DNA of 12,140 bases, taken from the NCBI GenBank assembly GCA_028275645.1, contig JAPWUH010000025.1, positions 1 to 12,140 of the forward strand. The letters run 5' to 3'. A program made the translations under genes and the position numbers. The notes below the pieces were generated by a model. That model was not told the origin of the DNA and searched no databases. It was given only the letters and a program-made list of their open reading frames with translations. The stretch is from Caldivirga sp. GTDB taxonomy: Archaea > Thermoproteota > Thermoprotei > Thermoproteales > Thermocladiaceae. Shown piece by piece: positions 1-5,586 of the stretch (its first letter is position 1; each line of letters starts with the position of its first letter).

Positions 1-291
1 ATAAGGACGGGTAGGGAGTTCGTTGATGTTACGGAGAAGGCGCTTAGGGTCCTTAGGATGAGTGGGGCTGAGGCCATAGTAATGGCTAAGGTTGCGCCTA
101 AGTATAGGCAGCAGGTCTACGATAAGCTTAAGGAGCTACCCATAGAGAAGGCATACAGGGTTTCAGGTGACTACGACCTGGTGATAATAGCCAGGGAGAT
201 ACACATAAATGATCTTTTAAGAATATTGAGCCAAATGGAGGGTATCGAGGACACTAGGACATTCATATCACTTGAGGTAATTAAAGAATAA
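1..291 (+). CDS. Lrp/AsnC-type effector-domain (RAM) protein, 5' end outside window
   Basis: The reading frame is open from base 1 with no stop before it, so the gene probably starts upstream; the internal ATG at 58 is not necessarily the start. The last ~75 residues have the beta-alpha-beta-beta-alpha-beta pattern of the RAM/AsnC effector domain. A first strand (AIVMAKV) leads to a helix, then the strand-turn-strand RVSGDYDLVIIA with the family's G-D/P-Y-D turn, a second helix, and a final strand after GIEDTRT. In the Lrp family this domain dimerises and binds amino acids or other small molecules. The ~24 visible residues before it (GREFVDVTEKALRVLRMSG) do not look like the end of the usual helix-turn-helix, but the true N-terminus is unseen. 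It could be a full regulator or a stand-alone effector-domain protein. A second RAM protein lies at 1934-2173. Confidence 0.8.
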   Translation: MRTGREFVDVTEKALRVLRMSGAEAIVMAKVAPKYRQQVYDKLKELPIEKAYRVSGDYDLVIIAREIHINDLLRILSQMEGIEDTRTFISLEVIKE

Positions 292-311
292 ATTAAAGAA
301 GTATCAACTCG

Positions 312-330
312 ATTTAAAATAATTTAAAAT
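312..330 (+). repeat. Short AT-rich tandem repeat
   Basis: ATTTAAAAT occurs twice with a 10-bp period, just after the RAM gene stop, in an AT-rich stretch (292-360). It could be a transcription termination zone or TATA-like sequence. No gene start is correctly spaced from it, so its role is unknown. Confidence 0.3.
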
Positions 331-336
331 TAACAT

Positions 337-603
337 TTATTTAGCTTTAAACTTAAGGTTGTGAGGAGAACCAGCAAACCTATGGATATCAGGAGGTACC
401 TTAACCATGTGGCATCGGTAGGCACCTTGATAAATACTCATGCCATTACTAATAGCCACCTTGCCATTCCTTAAACACCTGGCATCTACAATATACGCAT
501 CAACACTGGTCCTGTTTATACCTAGCCTTTGCCTTTACCTATCAGCATCAGCGTCATTATAAGCCGTAGGGGTATGGTTCACGTAGAAAGAGGACTGGTG
601 CAT
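337..603 (-). pseudogene. Possible decayed minus-strand ORF, unrecognised
   Basis: Read on the minus strand from the ATG at 603, this frame gives 88 sense codons broken by one in-frame TAA at 535-537, ending at TAA 337-339. The longer downstream part reads like protein (for example VDAYIVDARCLRNGKVAISN). Its minus strand is purine-rich at about 430-600, which is the coding-strand bias of the surrounding genes. The frame lies downstream of and co-directional with SOD, but no promoter or ribosome binding site is obvious. I do not recognise the family. The alternative is that this is simply intergenic DNA with a chance open frame, and an overlapping plus-strand frame of 36 codons (361-471) is equally unremarkable. 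This stretch (292-644) holds no intact gene that I can support. Confidence 0.3.
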
Positions 604-644
604 TTAATGTTAACTTGCCCTGCCAATTGTCATATAAGTCTAAA

Positions 645-1271
645 CTATTTCATATACTTCCTTAGTCTGTTCTCTGCCTCCTCCCAATTTATCACGTTCC
701 AAATCGCATCTATGTAACCATTCCTGTTGTTCTTGTACTGTAGATAGTATGCGTGCTCAAACTCATCAATTATTAACAGTATTGGTAACTCAGCTATGTG
801 CTGGTTGTAATGGTTCTCGAAGGTGGTGAACTCTAGGTTACCGGTCTCCGTGTCGTAATAAAGCACTGTCCATCCACAACCGGGCAGTGACCTCATGGTC
901 TCCGTGAATATGGCCTTAAACCTATCAAAGCCACCGAACTGCTTAGCTATTAAATCGCCAAGGTAACCACCTGGAGCACCCCCACCCTTTCCGGCGGGGG
1001 CCATTGAGTGCCAGTACAGGGTGTGTAGCTTATGCCCATTTACATTGAAGAATAAGCTCCTGAGTAGCCCCTGTATGTCGTAGCTGGTGACCTCACCTCT
1101 AAGTACCTTCTCAAGCCTCTCGATGGTGGCGTTTGCACCATTAACGTAACCCTTATGGTGGCCGTTATAGTGCACATCAATGACCTGTCCACTTATGTAC
1201 GGCTCAAGCGCATTGACCGAGTACGGTAGCGGGGGTAGTTCATACCTCTTGAATAGGTATTGGGAAGCCAT
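645..1271 (-). CDS. sod: Superoxide dismutase [Fe/Mn]
   Basis: Cytoplasmic enzyme converting superoxide to oxygen and hydrogen peroxide. The protein is 208 aa, normal for the family, with the alpha-hairpin N-terminal domain followed by the alpha/beta C-terminal domain. The four metal ligands are visible: His34 in [10 protein letters not shown], His83 in KLHTLYW, and Asp169 and His173 in DEFEHAYY. The active-site Tyr is Tyr42. The sequence closely follows the Sulfolobales Fe-SOD as I remember it, including [11 protein letters not shown] and FENHxxxHIAE, so iron or a cambialistic (Fe/Mn) centre is likely, but the metal cannot be read from sequence alone. The start is the ATG at 1271: a TATA box (TTTATAAA, 1293-1300) is centred 25.5 bp upstream, implying a leaderless mRNA, although a GGTGG Shine-Dalgarno-like motif also lies 7 nt before the ATG. 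It appears monocistronic. Confidence 0.97.
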   Translation of the reverse strand: MASQYLFKRYELPPLPYSVNALEPYISGQVIDVHYNGHHKGYVNGANATIERLEKVLRGEVTSYDIQGLLRSLFFNVNGHKLHTLYWHSMAPAGKGGGAPGGYLGDLIAKQFGGFDRFKAIFTETMRSLPGCGWTVLYYDTETGNLEFTTFENHYNQHIAELPILLIIDEFEHAYYLQYKNNRNGYIDAIWNVINWEEAENRLRKYMK

Positions 1272-1292
1272 GACTCAACCACCGGTTAACCC

Positions 1293-1300
1293 TTTATAAA
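1293..1300 (-). promoter_or_regulatory. TATA box of sod
   Basis: TTTATAAA on the minus strand, centred about 25.5 bp before the ATG at 1271. The spacing predicts transcription starting at or next to the start codon. Confidence 0.7.
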
Positions 1301-1301
1301 T

Positions 1302-1575
1302 AATTCACTGCTGTTAGCGTCCACTCGCTGACGCTGCTTTATGAATTAATGGTGACTGCGTTTTTTCTGCCGTGAGTTGAGTCTTATCGTGGTTTCACCA
1401 GTGTTCATCCACTGAAGTTAACCAGAGTTGCTGAAAGCATTAAGAGTACCGTAGAGGTGAAACATAACCATTCAGCTACCCCATAGACGGATTCACGGTG
1501 CTGTCTTTGCTGTGTATTAAAACTTTTAGTGATGCATCATGAGGCTTAAATTCTAGTCCTGACCCATAGTTACCC
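1302..1575. other. Divergent intergenic region between sod and the 94-aa ORF
   Basis: No gene is seen here. It holds the 6-bp inverted repeat AGCGTC (1316-1321) / GACGCT (1330-1335) and the 10-bp palindrome TGATGCATCA (1530-1539). The palindrome sits just upstream of the TATA-like element CTTAAATT (1545-1552) of the downstream ORF, where an activator or TFB-recruiting regulator could bind. The functions of both repeats are inference. Confidence 0.4.
1545..1552 (+). promoter_or_regulatory. TATA-like element of the 94-aa ORF
   Basis: CTTAAATT, centred 27.5 bp before the ATG at 1576, predicts a leaderless transcript. It is preceded by the palindrome TGATGCATCA (1530-1539). Confidence 0.5.
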
Positions 1576-1860
1576 ATGAGTAGGAGACTCTGGTTATATT
1601 ATCCGCTACCTAAAAATCGCTTAACAGGTAGTAACGGCGTGGATACGATTACGTTGATCTACGATGACTCAACCATGAGCCTAATTAAGGACCTTTTAAA
1701 TAAGGGTGCCACCAACATTAAGTTGATTAAGGCTTATGGCGATGAACTCCCCACGCCAATAGTGATAACCGGTAGTATCGTGTTAACTGGGTTTCAAGCC
1801 GTGCAGTACATAAGGAATGTATTATATTATAACGGCCAAAACGTTCATAATAATGTCTAA
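1576..1860 (+). CDS. Unrecognised 94-aa protein, possible thioredoxin-like fold
   Basis: I do not recognise this protein with confidence. After a short basic N-terminus (residues 1-20), residues 22-90 read as strand (DTITLIY), helix (MSLIKDLLNKG), strand (IKLIKAYG), then PTPIVITGSIVLTGFQ and a final helix (AVQYIRNVL). The order strand-helix-strand, then a TP dipeptide before a beta-hairpin and a last helix, resembles a small glutaredoxin/thioredoxin fold with its cis-proline loop. There is no CxxC and no cysteine at all, so dithiol redox chemistry is excluded. No signal peptide or membrane segment is seen. Start choice: ATG at 1576 with a TATA-like element 27.5 bp upstream and no Shine-Dalgarno. 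It is co-directional with the RAM gene at 1934, but that gene has its own promoter, so they are probably separate transcripts. Confidence 0.65.
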   Translation: MSRRLWLYYPLPKNRLTGSNGVDTITLIYDDSTMSLIKDLLNKGATNIKLIKAYGDELPTPIVITGSIVLTGFQAVQYIRNVLYYNGQNVHNNV

Positions 1861-1903
1861 TTCCTCTTAGTTAAATTCATTTAAACATACCCAATGCTAA
1901 ATA

Positions 1904-1911
1904 TTTATAAA
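1904..1911 (+). promoter_or_regulatory. TATA box of the RAM-domain gene
   Basis: TTTATAAA centred 26.5 bp before the ATG at 1934, predicting a leaderless start. A GGTGA at 1921-1925, 8 nt before the ATG, would lie upstream of the predicted transcription start and so may not act as a Shine-Dalgarno. Confidence 0.7.
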
Positions 1912-1933
1912 TTCAAACCAGGTGAAGTAATAT

Positions 1934-2173
1934 ATGGCGTTTGAGGTTTTCCTCCTGGTCCAGACAAGGGTTGGAAAGGTGTTTGAGGTGTCAGAGAAGA
2001 TAAAGGCTATTAACTGGGTTAAGGTAGCGTACTCAGTAACCGGCCCTTACGATGTAATCGCCCTAGCTGAGGTGGATAGAGTTGATGACCTGGAGAACTT
2101 GATAAAGATGATTCACTCGATTGATGGTGTTGAGAGAACCTTAACAGCAATGGTCATTAAGAAACACAGTTGA
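1934..2173 (+). CDS. Stand-alone Lrp/AsnC effector-domain (RAM) protein
   Basis: 79 aa comprising only the RAM/AsnC ligand-binding domain; there is no helix-turn-helix. The first strand (FEVFLLVQT) leads into a helix (GKVFEVSEKIKAI). The hairpin VKVAYSVTGPYDVIALAEV carries the family hallmark G-P-Y-D turn, followed by a helix (DLENLIKMIHSI) and a last strand (GVERTLTAMVI). Single-domain RAM proteins of about 75-80 aa are known in archaea and bacteria. They form dimers and higher oligomers and bind amino acids or related effectors, perhaps modulating full-length Lrp proteins or enzymes; the ligand here is unknown. The start is fixed by the TATA box at 1904-1911. It may work with the RAM protein at 1-291, but they are not adjacent and no shared operon is shown. 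Confidence 0.9.
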   Translation: MAFEVFLLVQTRVGKVFEVSEKIKAINWVKVAYSVTGPYDVIALAEVDRVDDLENLIKMIHSIDGVERTLTAMVIKKHS

Positions 2174-2240
2174 ATTGGACATAATTCTAGTTTAGTTTAA
2201 AAGGATGCATAATATTACATCTGCGTAAGTTTTTTAAGCA

Positions 2241-2248
2241 TATTAAAG
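2241..2248 (+). promoter_or_regulatory. TATA-like element before the 42-codon ORF / hairpin RNA
   Basis: TATTAAAG centred 25.5 bp upstream of the ATG at 2270, the same spacing as the confirmed genes here. GGTGGG at 2260-2265 lies 4 nt before the ATG. Together they suggest a real transcript starting near 2270. Confidence 0.5.
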
Positions 2249-2269
2249 TACTAATACTTGGTGGGAAGT

Positions 2270-2398
2270 ATGCAGGTAATTACCCTTAGAAATTACGTGT
2301 ATTCACCCTGCCAGATACTATACCCAAGGCTATGCCTTGGGTATAAGGTTCAGGGTGTAACAATAATTAACACTAGGGGTAAGTTAAAGCTGAATTGA
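2270..2398 (+). CDS. Candidate 42-aa small protein (or hairpin RNA)
   Basis: ATG at 2270, 42 codons, TGA at 2396-2398. It has a correctly spaced TATA-like element (2241-2248) and a GGTGG just before the ATG. The predicted peptide is basic (7 K/R against no D/E) with two cysteines and matches nothing I know. About a third of the frame is occupied by a nested inverted repeat (2304-2357), so codons in the middle are dictated by the palindrome, which argues for an RNA or DNA structure rather than a conserved protein. It could be a small basic protein, a non-coding RNA transcribed from the same promoter, or a remnant of a palindrome-ended mobile element. I keep it as a low-confidence CDS because the expression signals are good. 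Confidence 0.35.
   Translation: MQVITLRNYVYSPCQILYPRLCLGYKVQGVTIINTRGKLKLN
2304..2357 (+). repeat. Nested inverted repeat with perfect 12-bp stem
   Basis: Inner arms TATACCCAAGGC (2319-2330) and GCCTTGGGTATA (2334-2345) are perfect complements around a 3-nt loop. Outer arms CACCCTG (2304-2310) and CAGGGTG (2351-2357) pair around internal loops of 8 and 5 nt. As RNA this would be a very stable bipartite hairpin. There is no run of U after it, so it does not resemble an intrinsic terminator. Confidence 0.85.
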
Positions 2399-2427
2399 AT
2401 AAGGTGTTTAATTTAAAATAGGAGACT

Positions 2428-3462
2428 TTACTTTTCTCTGTTTTGACCATACTTAGTGAGTATGTAATTGTAGGCTGAGTAGGCTGCTAGGGCGCCTTGG
2501 GCCGCGGCAACTATTATCTGCCTAAACCCCCTTGGTGTTAGGTTAACACAGTCGCCGGCTGCATATATGCCCTTAACGCTAGTCTCCATCATGTGGTTCA
2601 CCACTATGTAGCCATTATCATCGAGCTCAAGGCCCATTGACTTAAAGAAATTGATGGGTGGTTCAGCCCCTATTTCAACGAATATGCCGTCTATGGGCAG
2701 CTCAATAACCTGCCCTGTGTCAACCCTCTGCAGTACCGCTGATTTAAGCACCTTGTCGCCCTTAAGCTCCTTAACCACCGTGTTCCATATTATGGTTATC
2801 TTGCTGTTTTTAAGTAAAAGTTCCTGGTATATGGGCTTCGCCCTTAACTTATCCCTCCTATGTATCATGTAAACCTTAGTTGCGTACTCGGTTAGCAGCA
2901 ACGCTGCCGATGCCGCCGAGTCACCGCCACCGACTACAGCAACCACCTTACCCTTAAATAATGGCGCATCGCAGGGTGCGCAGTAGCTAACACCCCTACC
3001 GTTATACTTATCCTCACCGGGTACGTTAAGCTTCCTCCTCTTCTCCCCAACGGCAATTATAACGGTTCTTGAGGTGAATTCGTCGCCGGATGCGGTAATC
3101 ACCCTGAATAATTCACCCTCCTTAACCACCTTCTCCACCGAATCAATAAGTATAGGCACATTGTAGTACTTAACGTGCTCCTCAAACTTATTCACCAAGT
3201 CGGGTCCAGTTATCCTAGTGTAGCCTAGGTAGTCCTCAACCCAACCGGCCTTACCAACCTGCCCACCAACCTCCTCAGTTATGATTATTGAACTTAACCC
3301 AAACCTGGCAGTGTATATGGCTGCGTTAAGCCCAGCTGGCCCACCACCAACTATTATGGTATCAAGTACCTTACCCTTAAACTTCTCAGCCACCTCACCG
3401 GATAACTCTAGGCCTGTGGTGCTGAGTAGTGATGATGCTAGTAAACCACCTCCAGATGACAC
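2428..3462 (-). CDS. trxB: Thioredoxin reductase (NADPH, FAD-dependent)
   Basis: Cytoplasmic flavoenzyme passing electrons from NADPH through FAD and a dithiol to thioredoxin-like proteins. The 344-aa protein has the FAD Rossmann motif GGGPAG (39-44), the redox pair CAPC (161-164), the NADPH motif GGGDSA (178-183), and HRRDKLR (201-207), whose arginines favour NADPH. The C-terminal FAD motif is AAGDC (301-305). CAPC differs slightly from the common CATC but keeps the spacing. It carries about 30 extra N-terminal residues (Ser/Gly/Leu-rich) before the core. The GTG start at 3462 is supported by the TATA box TTTATAAG (3484-3491), centred 25.5 bp upstream. A strong Shine-Dalgarno-like GGAGGTGG (minus strand, 3448-3455) lies inside the first codons but has no start codon within range downstream. 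It follows atpD by 58 nt but has its own promoter. Confidence 0.95.
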   Translation of the reverse strand: MSSGGGLLASSLLSTTGLELSGEVAEKFKGKVLDTIIVGGGPAGLNAAIYTARFGLSSIIITEEVGGQVGKAGWVEDYLGYTRITGPDLVNKFEEHVKYYNVPILIDSVEKVVKEGELFRVITASGDEFTSRTVIIAVGEKRRKLNVPGEDKYNGRGVSYCAPCDAPLFKGKVVAVVGGGDSAASAALLLTEYATKVYMIHRRDKLRAKPIYQELLLKNSKITIIWNTVVKELKGDKVLKSAVLQRVDTGQVIELPIDGIFVEIGAEPPINFFKSMGLELDDNGYIVVNHMMETSVKGIYAAGDCVNLTPRGFRQIIVAAAQGALAAYSAYNYILTKYGQNREK

Positions 3463-3483
3463 GAGGCCCCACTAATCAGGTCA

Positions 3484-3491
3484 CTTATAAA
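3484..3491 (-). promoter_or_regulatory. TATA box of trxB
   Basis: TTTATAAG on the minus strand, centred 25.5 bp upstream of the GTG at 3462. It supports a leaderless GTG start and the long N-terminus. Confidence 0.65.
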
Positions 3492-3520
3492 CCCTTCTCA
3501 AGCCTCACCGCTGGTTTGGT

Positions 3521-4150
3521 TTAGGTGGTGCCTATTATTCTATTTATTATTACCCTCCTTATGAAGTCCTCCCTCTCTATTTCATCAAGGGCAAGCCTTA
3601 TGAATGATAATGAGTCCCTTATCCTAGGTAGTATTACGTTATCAATGGCGTTTATCATCCTTTGGTACTCCCTAACCCTGTATAGGAGGGTGTAGAATAT
3701 GTTCTCCAGGTTAACGAACTCCATTAGTGATGGTAATATTGAGACTAATTCCGTTAAGGCTGAGTCAAGCTCCGTGGGCACGCTGTATATGCCGTATGTT
3801 GGGCCGCCAAAGCCCTTAACGTTAAGCACACCGAACTTTAACCCACCAATAACCCTATCCTCAACGTAACCATCAACCCTAACCCTCGTTGATGATGCCA
3901 TTAGATTCAACGCCTCTGCACCAACCCTATTTTTAGCCGCCTGGTAAAGTTCAGCAACCTTACCTATCTCACCATAAGAGGTCTTTCTCTTACTTTCAAG
4001 CGTTGGTATCAGTGCCCTCAGTCTCTGCAGGGTGGCGTTCCTGGCATCCTCAATAGTCTTCCTAATCCTCCTATACAGCGCCTCCTGGGTCCTTAACCTA
4101 ATCAGCATTAGCCTTGATGGGGTTGGCCTTTGAAGTGCCGATACTGACAT
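3521..4150 (-). CDS. atpD: V/A-type ATP synthase subunit D
   Basis: Central-stalk subunit of the archaeal A1Ao ATP synthase, coupling the membrane ring to the A3B3 head. About 209 aa, the usual size. The N-terminal coiled coil begins at the family signature PTPSRLMLIRLR (residues ~8-20). The C-terminal helix carries the conserved block NAIDNVILPRI...LDEIEREDFIRR, the counterpart of the N-A-L-E-x-V-x-I-P and E-M-E-R-E-E-F motifs of other D subunits. Between them lies the variable globular part (TYGIYSVPTELDSAL). No other ATPase subunit is in the window, so this gene is separated from the main operon. Start choice is ambiguous. The ATG at 4150 gives a typical N-terminus, while a TTG at 4159 would add three residues. 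The AT-rich TTTAAATA (minus, 4179-4186) is centred 23.5 bp from the TTG and 32.5 bp from the ATG. Confidence 0.93.
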   Translation of the reverse strand: MSVSALQRPTPSRLMLIRLRTQEALYRRIRKTIEDARNATLQRLRALIPTLESKRKTSYGEIGKVAELYQAAKNRVGAEALNLMASSTRVRVDGYVEDRVIGGLKFGVLNVKGFGGPTYGIYSVPTELDSALTELVSILPSLMEFVNLENIFYTLLYRVREYQRMINAIDNVILPRIRDSLSFIRLALDEIEREDFIRRVIINRIIGTT

Positions 4151-4188
4151 TACCCTCAACCTGACTGGGCCGTGGCTTTATTTAAAGT

Positions 4189-5073
4189 TTAAGCCCTACC
4201 CTGCATTAACAGGTCGTATAGCTTAACCAATGCGTGTGTACCCTCCTCACCCAGCCCAAGGGCAACTAGGGCGTTGTAGAGCTGTAGTAGCACGCTCACA
4301 CCGGGCATTGGTACATTTAACCTAGTGGCCAGGTCTAAGACGTACTTCAAATCCTTCCTGAGGTGGGAGGATTTGAAGCCAGGTTTAAAGTCACCTGAAA
4401 GCACCCTAGGCATTAATTGCCTAATAACCTCTGAGTTACCCATGCCGCTCATTAGCACTTGCTGAACCTTATTGATATCAGCCCCAGCCCTCTTGGCTAG
4501 GGTAAGCGCCTCAACCATGGCCAATGTGTTTAACCCAACCACGACTTGGTTAATCAACTTTAGTAGTTGCCCTGACCCAACGTCACCGGCGTATACTATC
4601 ACCTTACCCATCGCCTCGAAGACGGGCTTAACTCTCTCGAAGACTTCACGCTTACCCCCAACCATTATGGTTAAGGTACCTTCCCTAGCCCCCTTATCAC
4701 CACCGGTCACTGGTGCATCAAGGAACTCGATGCCTAGCTTAGACAACCTCTCACTGAACTCAACCGCGTGGTCCGGTGAATTTGTGCTCATGTCAACAAC
4801 CACCAATCCATCATGCCTCCCCTCAACAACACCACCCGGCCCAAACAATACCTGCATTAAATCTGGTGCATCAACAAGCATGCATATCACCACGTCCGAC
4901 TTCTCAGCAACCTCCCTAGGTGATGATGCAACCGGCACCCCTAGCCTACTGAACGGTTCAGTCTTACTACGGGTCCTATTGTAGACGATTAACGGGAAAC
5001 CAGCCTTAAAGATGTTCATGGCCATCGGCGCACCCATCGTCCCCAACCCTATGAAACCAACCCTAAGGACCAT
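4189..5073 (-). CDS. Beta-hydroxyacid dehydrogenase, tartronate semialdehyde reductase (GarR)-like
   Basis: NAD(P)-dependent dehydrogenase of the 3-hydroxyisobutyrate / tartronate semialdehyde reductase family. Numbered from the ATG at 5073, it has the Rossmann motif GLGTMG (9-14) with YNRT after strand 2 (Arg33 suggests NADPH). The substrate motif is DAPVTGG (119-125), followed by GTLTIMVGG and the catalytic Lys172 in GSGQLLKLINQ. Several C-terminal blocks (NQVVVGLN, DFKPGF, RKDLKYVLD, and the GLGEEGTHALVKLYD end) match GarR/GlxR better than HIBADH. The in-frame ATG at 5094 adds seven residues. The ATG at 5073 is preferred because it gives the canonical N-terminus MVLRVGFIGLG and has GTTTTAAA (minus, 5094-5101) centred 24.5 bp upstream. 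It is divergent from the UxaA/GarD-type pair, suggesting one sugar-acid pathway; the exact substrate is inference. Confidence 0.88.
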   Translation of the reverse strand: MVLRVGFIGLGTMGAPMAMNIFKAGFPLIVYNRTRSKTEPFSRLGVPVASSPREVAEKSDVVICMLVDAPDLMQVLFGPGGVVEGRHDGLVVVDMSTNSPDHAVEFSERLSKLGIEFLDAPVTGGDKGAREGTLTIMVGGKREVFERVKPVFEAMGKVIVYAGDVGSGQLLKLINQVVVGLNTLAMVEALTLAKRAGADINKVQQVLMSGMGNSEVIRQLMPRVLSGDFKPGFKSSHLRKDLKYVLDLATRLNVPMPGVSVLLQLYNALVALGLGEEGTHALVKLYDLLMQGRA

Positions 5074-5093
5074 ATCCAATAGATTCGCCGTCA

Positions 5094-5101
5094 TTTAAAA
5101 C
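5094..5101 (-). promoter_or_regulatory. TATA box of the GarR-like gene
   Basis: GTTTTAAA on the minus strand, centred 24.5 bp before the ATG at 5073. It overlaps the alternative ATG at 5094, which argues against that longer start. Confidence 0.5.
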
Positions 5102-5193
5102 ATTTTCGTATAAACCCTAGACGCCCATGAGACCGGCCTAGAACCTTTAGCCTAGTGAAACGTTGATTAATCCGTACATTGCAGTAATCCCTC

Positions 5194-5213
5194 CTTCAGC
5201 TTTTAAGGTGAAG
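5194..5213. promoter_or_regulatory. Imperfect palindrome, candidate operator of the sugar-acid genes
   Basis: CTTCAGCTT TT AAGGTGAAG: 9-nt arms with 8 of 9 positions complementary. It lies between the divergent GarR-like gene and the UxaA-type operon, 18 bp upstream of the latter's TATA element (5232-5239). The position fits a site for an activator of the rightward operon. No candidate regulator gene is adjacent. Confidence 0.4.
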
Positions 5214-5231
5214 TTTACCTACGCCGGAGTA

Positions 5232-5239
5232 CTTAAATT
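5232..5239 (+). promoter_or_regulatory. TATA-like element of the UxaA-type operon
   Basis: CTTAAATT centred 25.5 bp upstream of the ATG at 5261. It predicts a leaderless start there rather than at the GTG at 5246. Confidence 0.6.
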
Positions 5240-5260
5240 CAATGCGTGGTTGGCTTAGCG

Positions 5261-5581
5261 ATGCAAAACACGCAAAGCCTATTTAATGTTAGGGATGCAA
5301 TCTTACTTAACCCAAGCGACAACGTGGCCATTGCGTTAAGGGATTTAAAGGCTGGAGAGACCGTGAAGCTAAGCATCGGCTCCTCGACCGTGGTGATTAG
5401 GCTTCTTAGTGATATACCCTTCGGCCATAAGTTCGCCGTGAGGGATATACCAATGTGCGGGTTTGTGGTTAAATATGGGCATGTGATTGGTAGGGCTAAG
5501 AGGGATATTAAGGCTGGGGAACATGTCCATGTTCATAACGTTGAAAGTTTAACCTCAGTCCACAGCACCTGCAAAGGGTGA
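5261..5581 (+). CDS. UxaA/GarD-family lyase, small (SAF-domain) subunit
   Basis: 106-aa SAF-domain protein, equivalent to the N-terminal domain of altronate dehydratase (UxaA) and galactarate dehydratase (GarD), or to the small subunit of sulfolactate sulfo-lyase (SuyA). Visible motifs are the valine-rich N-terminal SAF strands, GHKFAVRDI (55-63), KYGHVIGRA (71-79) and the metal/substrate loop GEHVHVHN (86-93). In this family the small domain supplies His residues to the active site formed with the large subunit. The ATG at 5261 is preferred over the in-frame GTG at 5246 because the TATA-like element at 5232-5239 is 25.5 bp upstream. The stop TGA overlaps the GTG at 5578-5580 of the next frame, and the two genes are clearly translationally coupled. 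Confidence 0.9.
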   Translation: MQNTQSLFNVRDAILLNPSDNVAIALRDLKAGETVKLSIGSSTVVIRLLSDIPFGHKFAVRDIPMCGFVVKYGHVIGRAKRDIKAGEHVHVHNVESLTSVHSTCKG

Positions 5582-5586
5582 GTGGA

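Noticed and set aside
529..717. 62-codon plus-strand ORF
   Set aside because: It overlaps the SOD 3' end on the opposite strand, is pyrimidine-rich unlike local coding strands, and has no start signals.
1934..2173. GGTGA at 1921-1925 as Shine-Dalgarno
   Set aside because: The TATA box predicts transcription starting at about the ATG, so this motif would not be in the mRNA.
4472..4984. 170-codon plus-strand ORF
   Set aside because: It is antisense to the GarR-like gene and its translation is Ser/Thr/Pro-rich, typical of a shadow frame.
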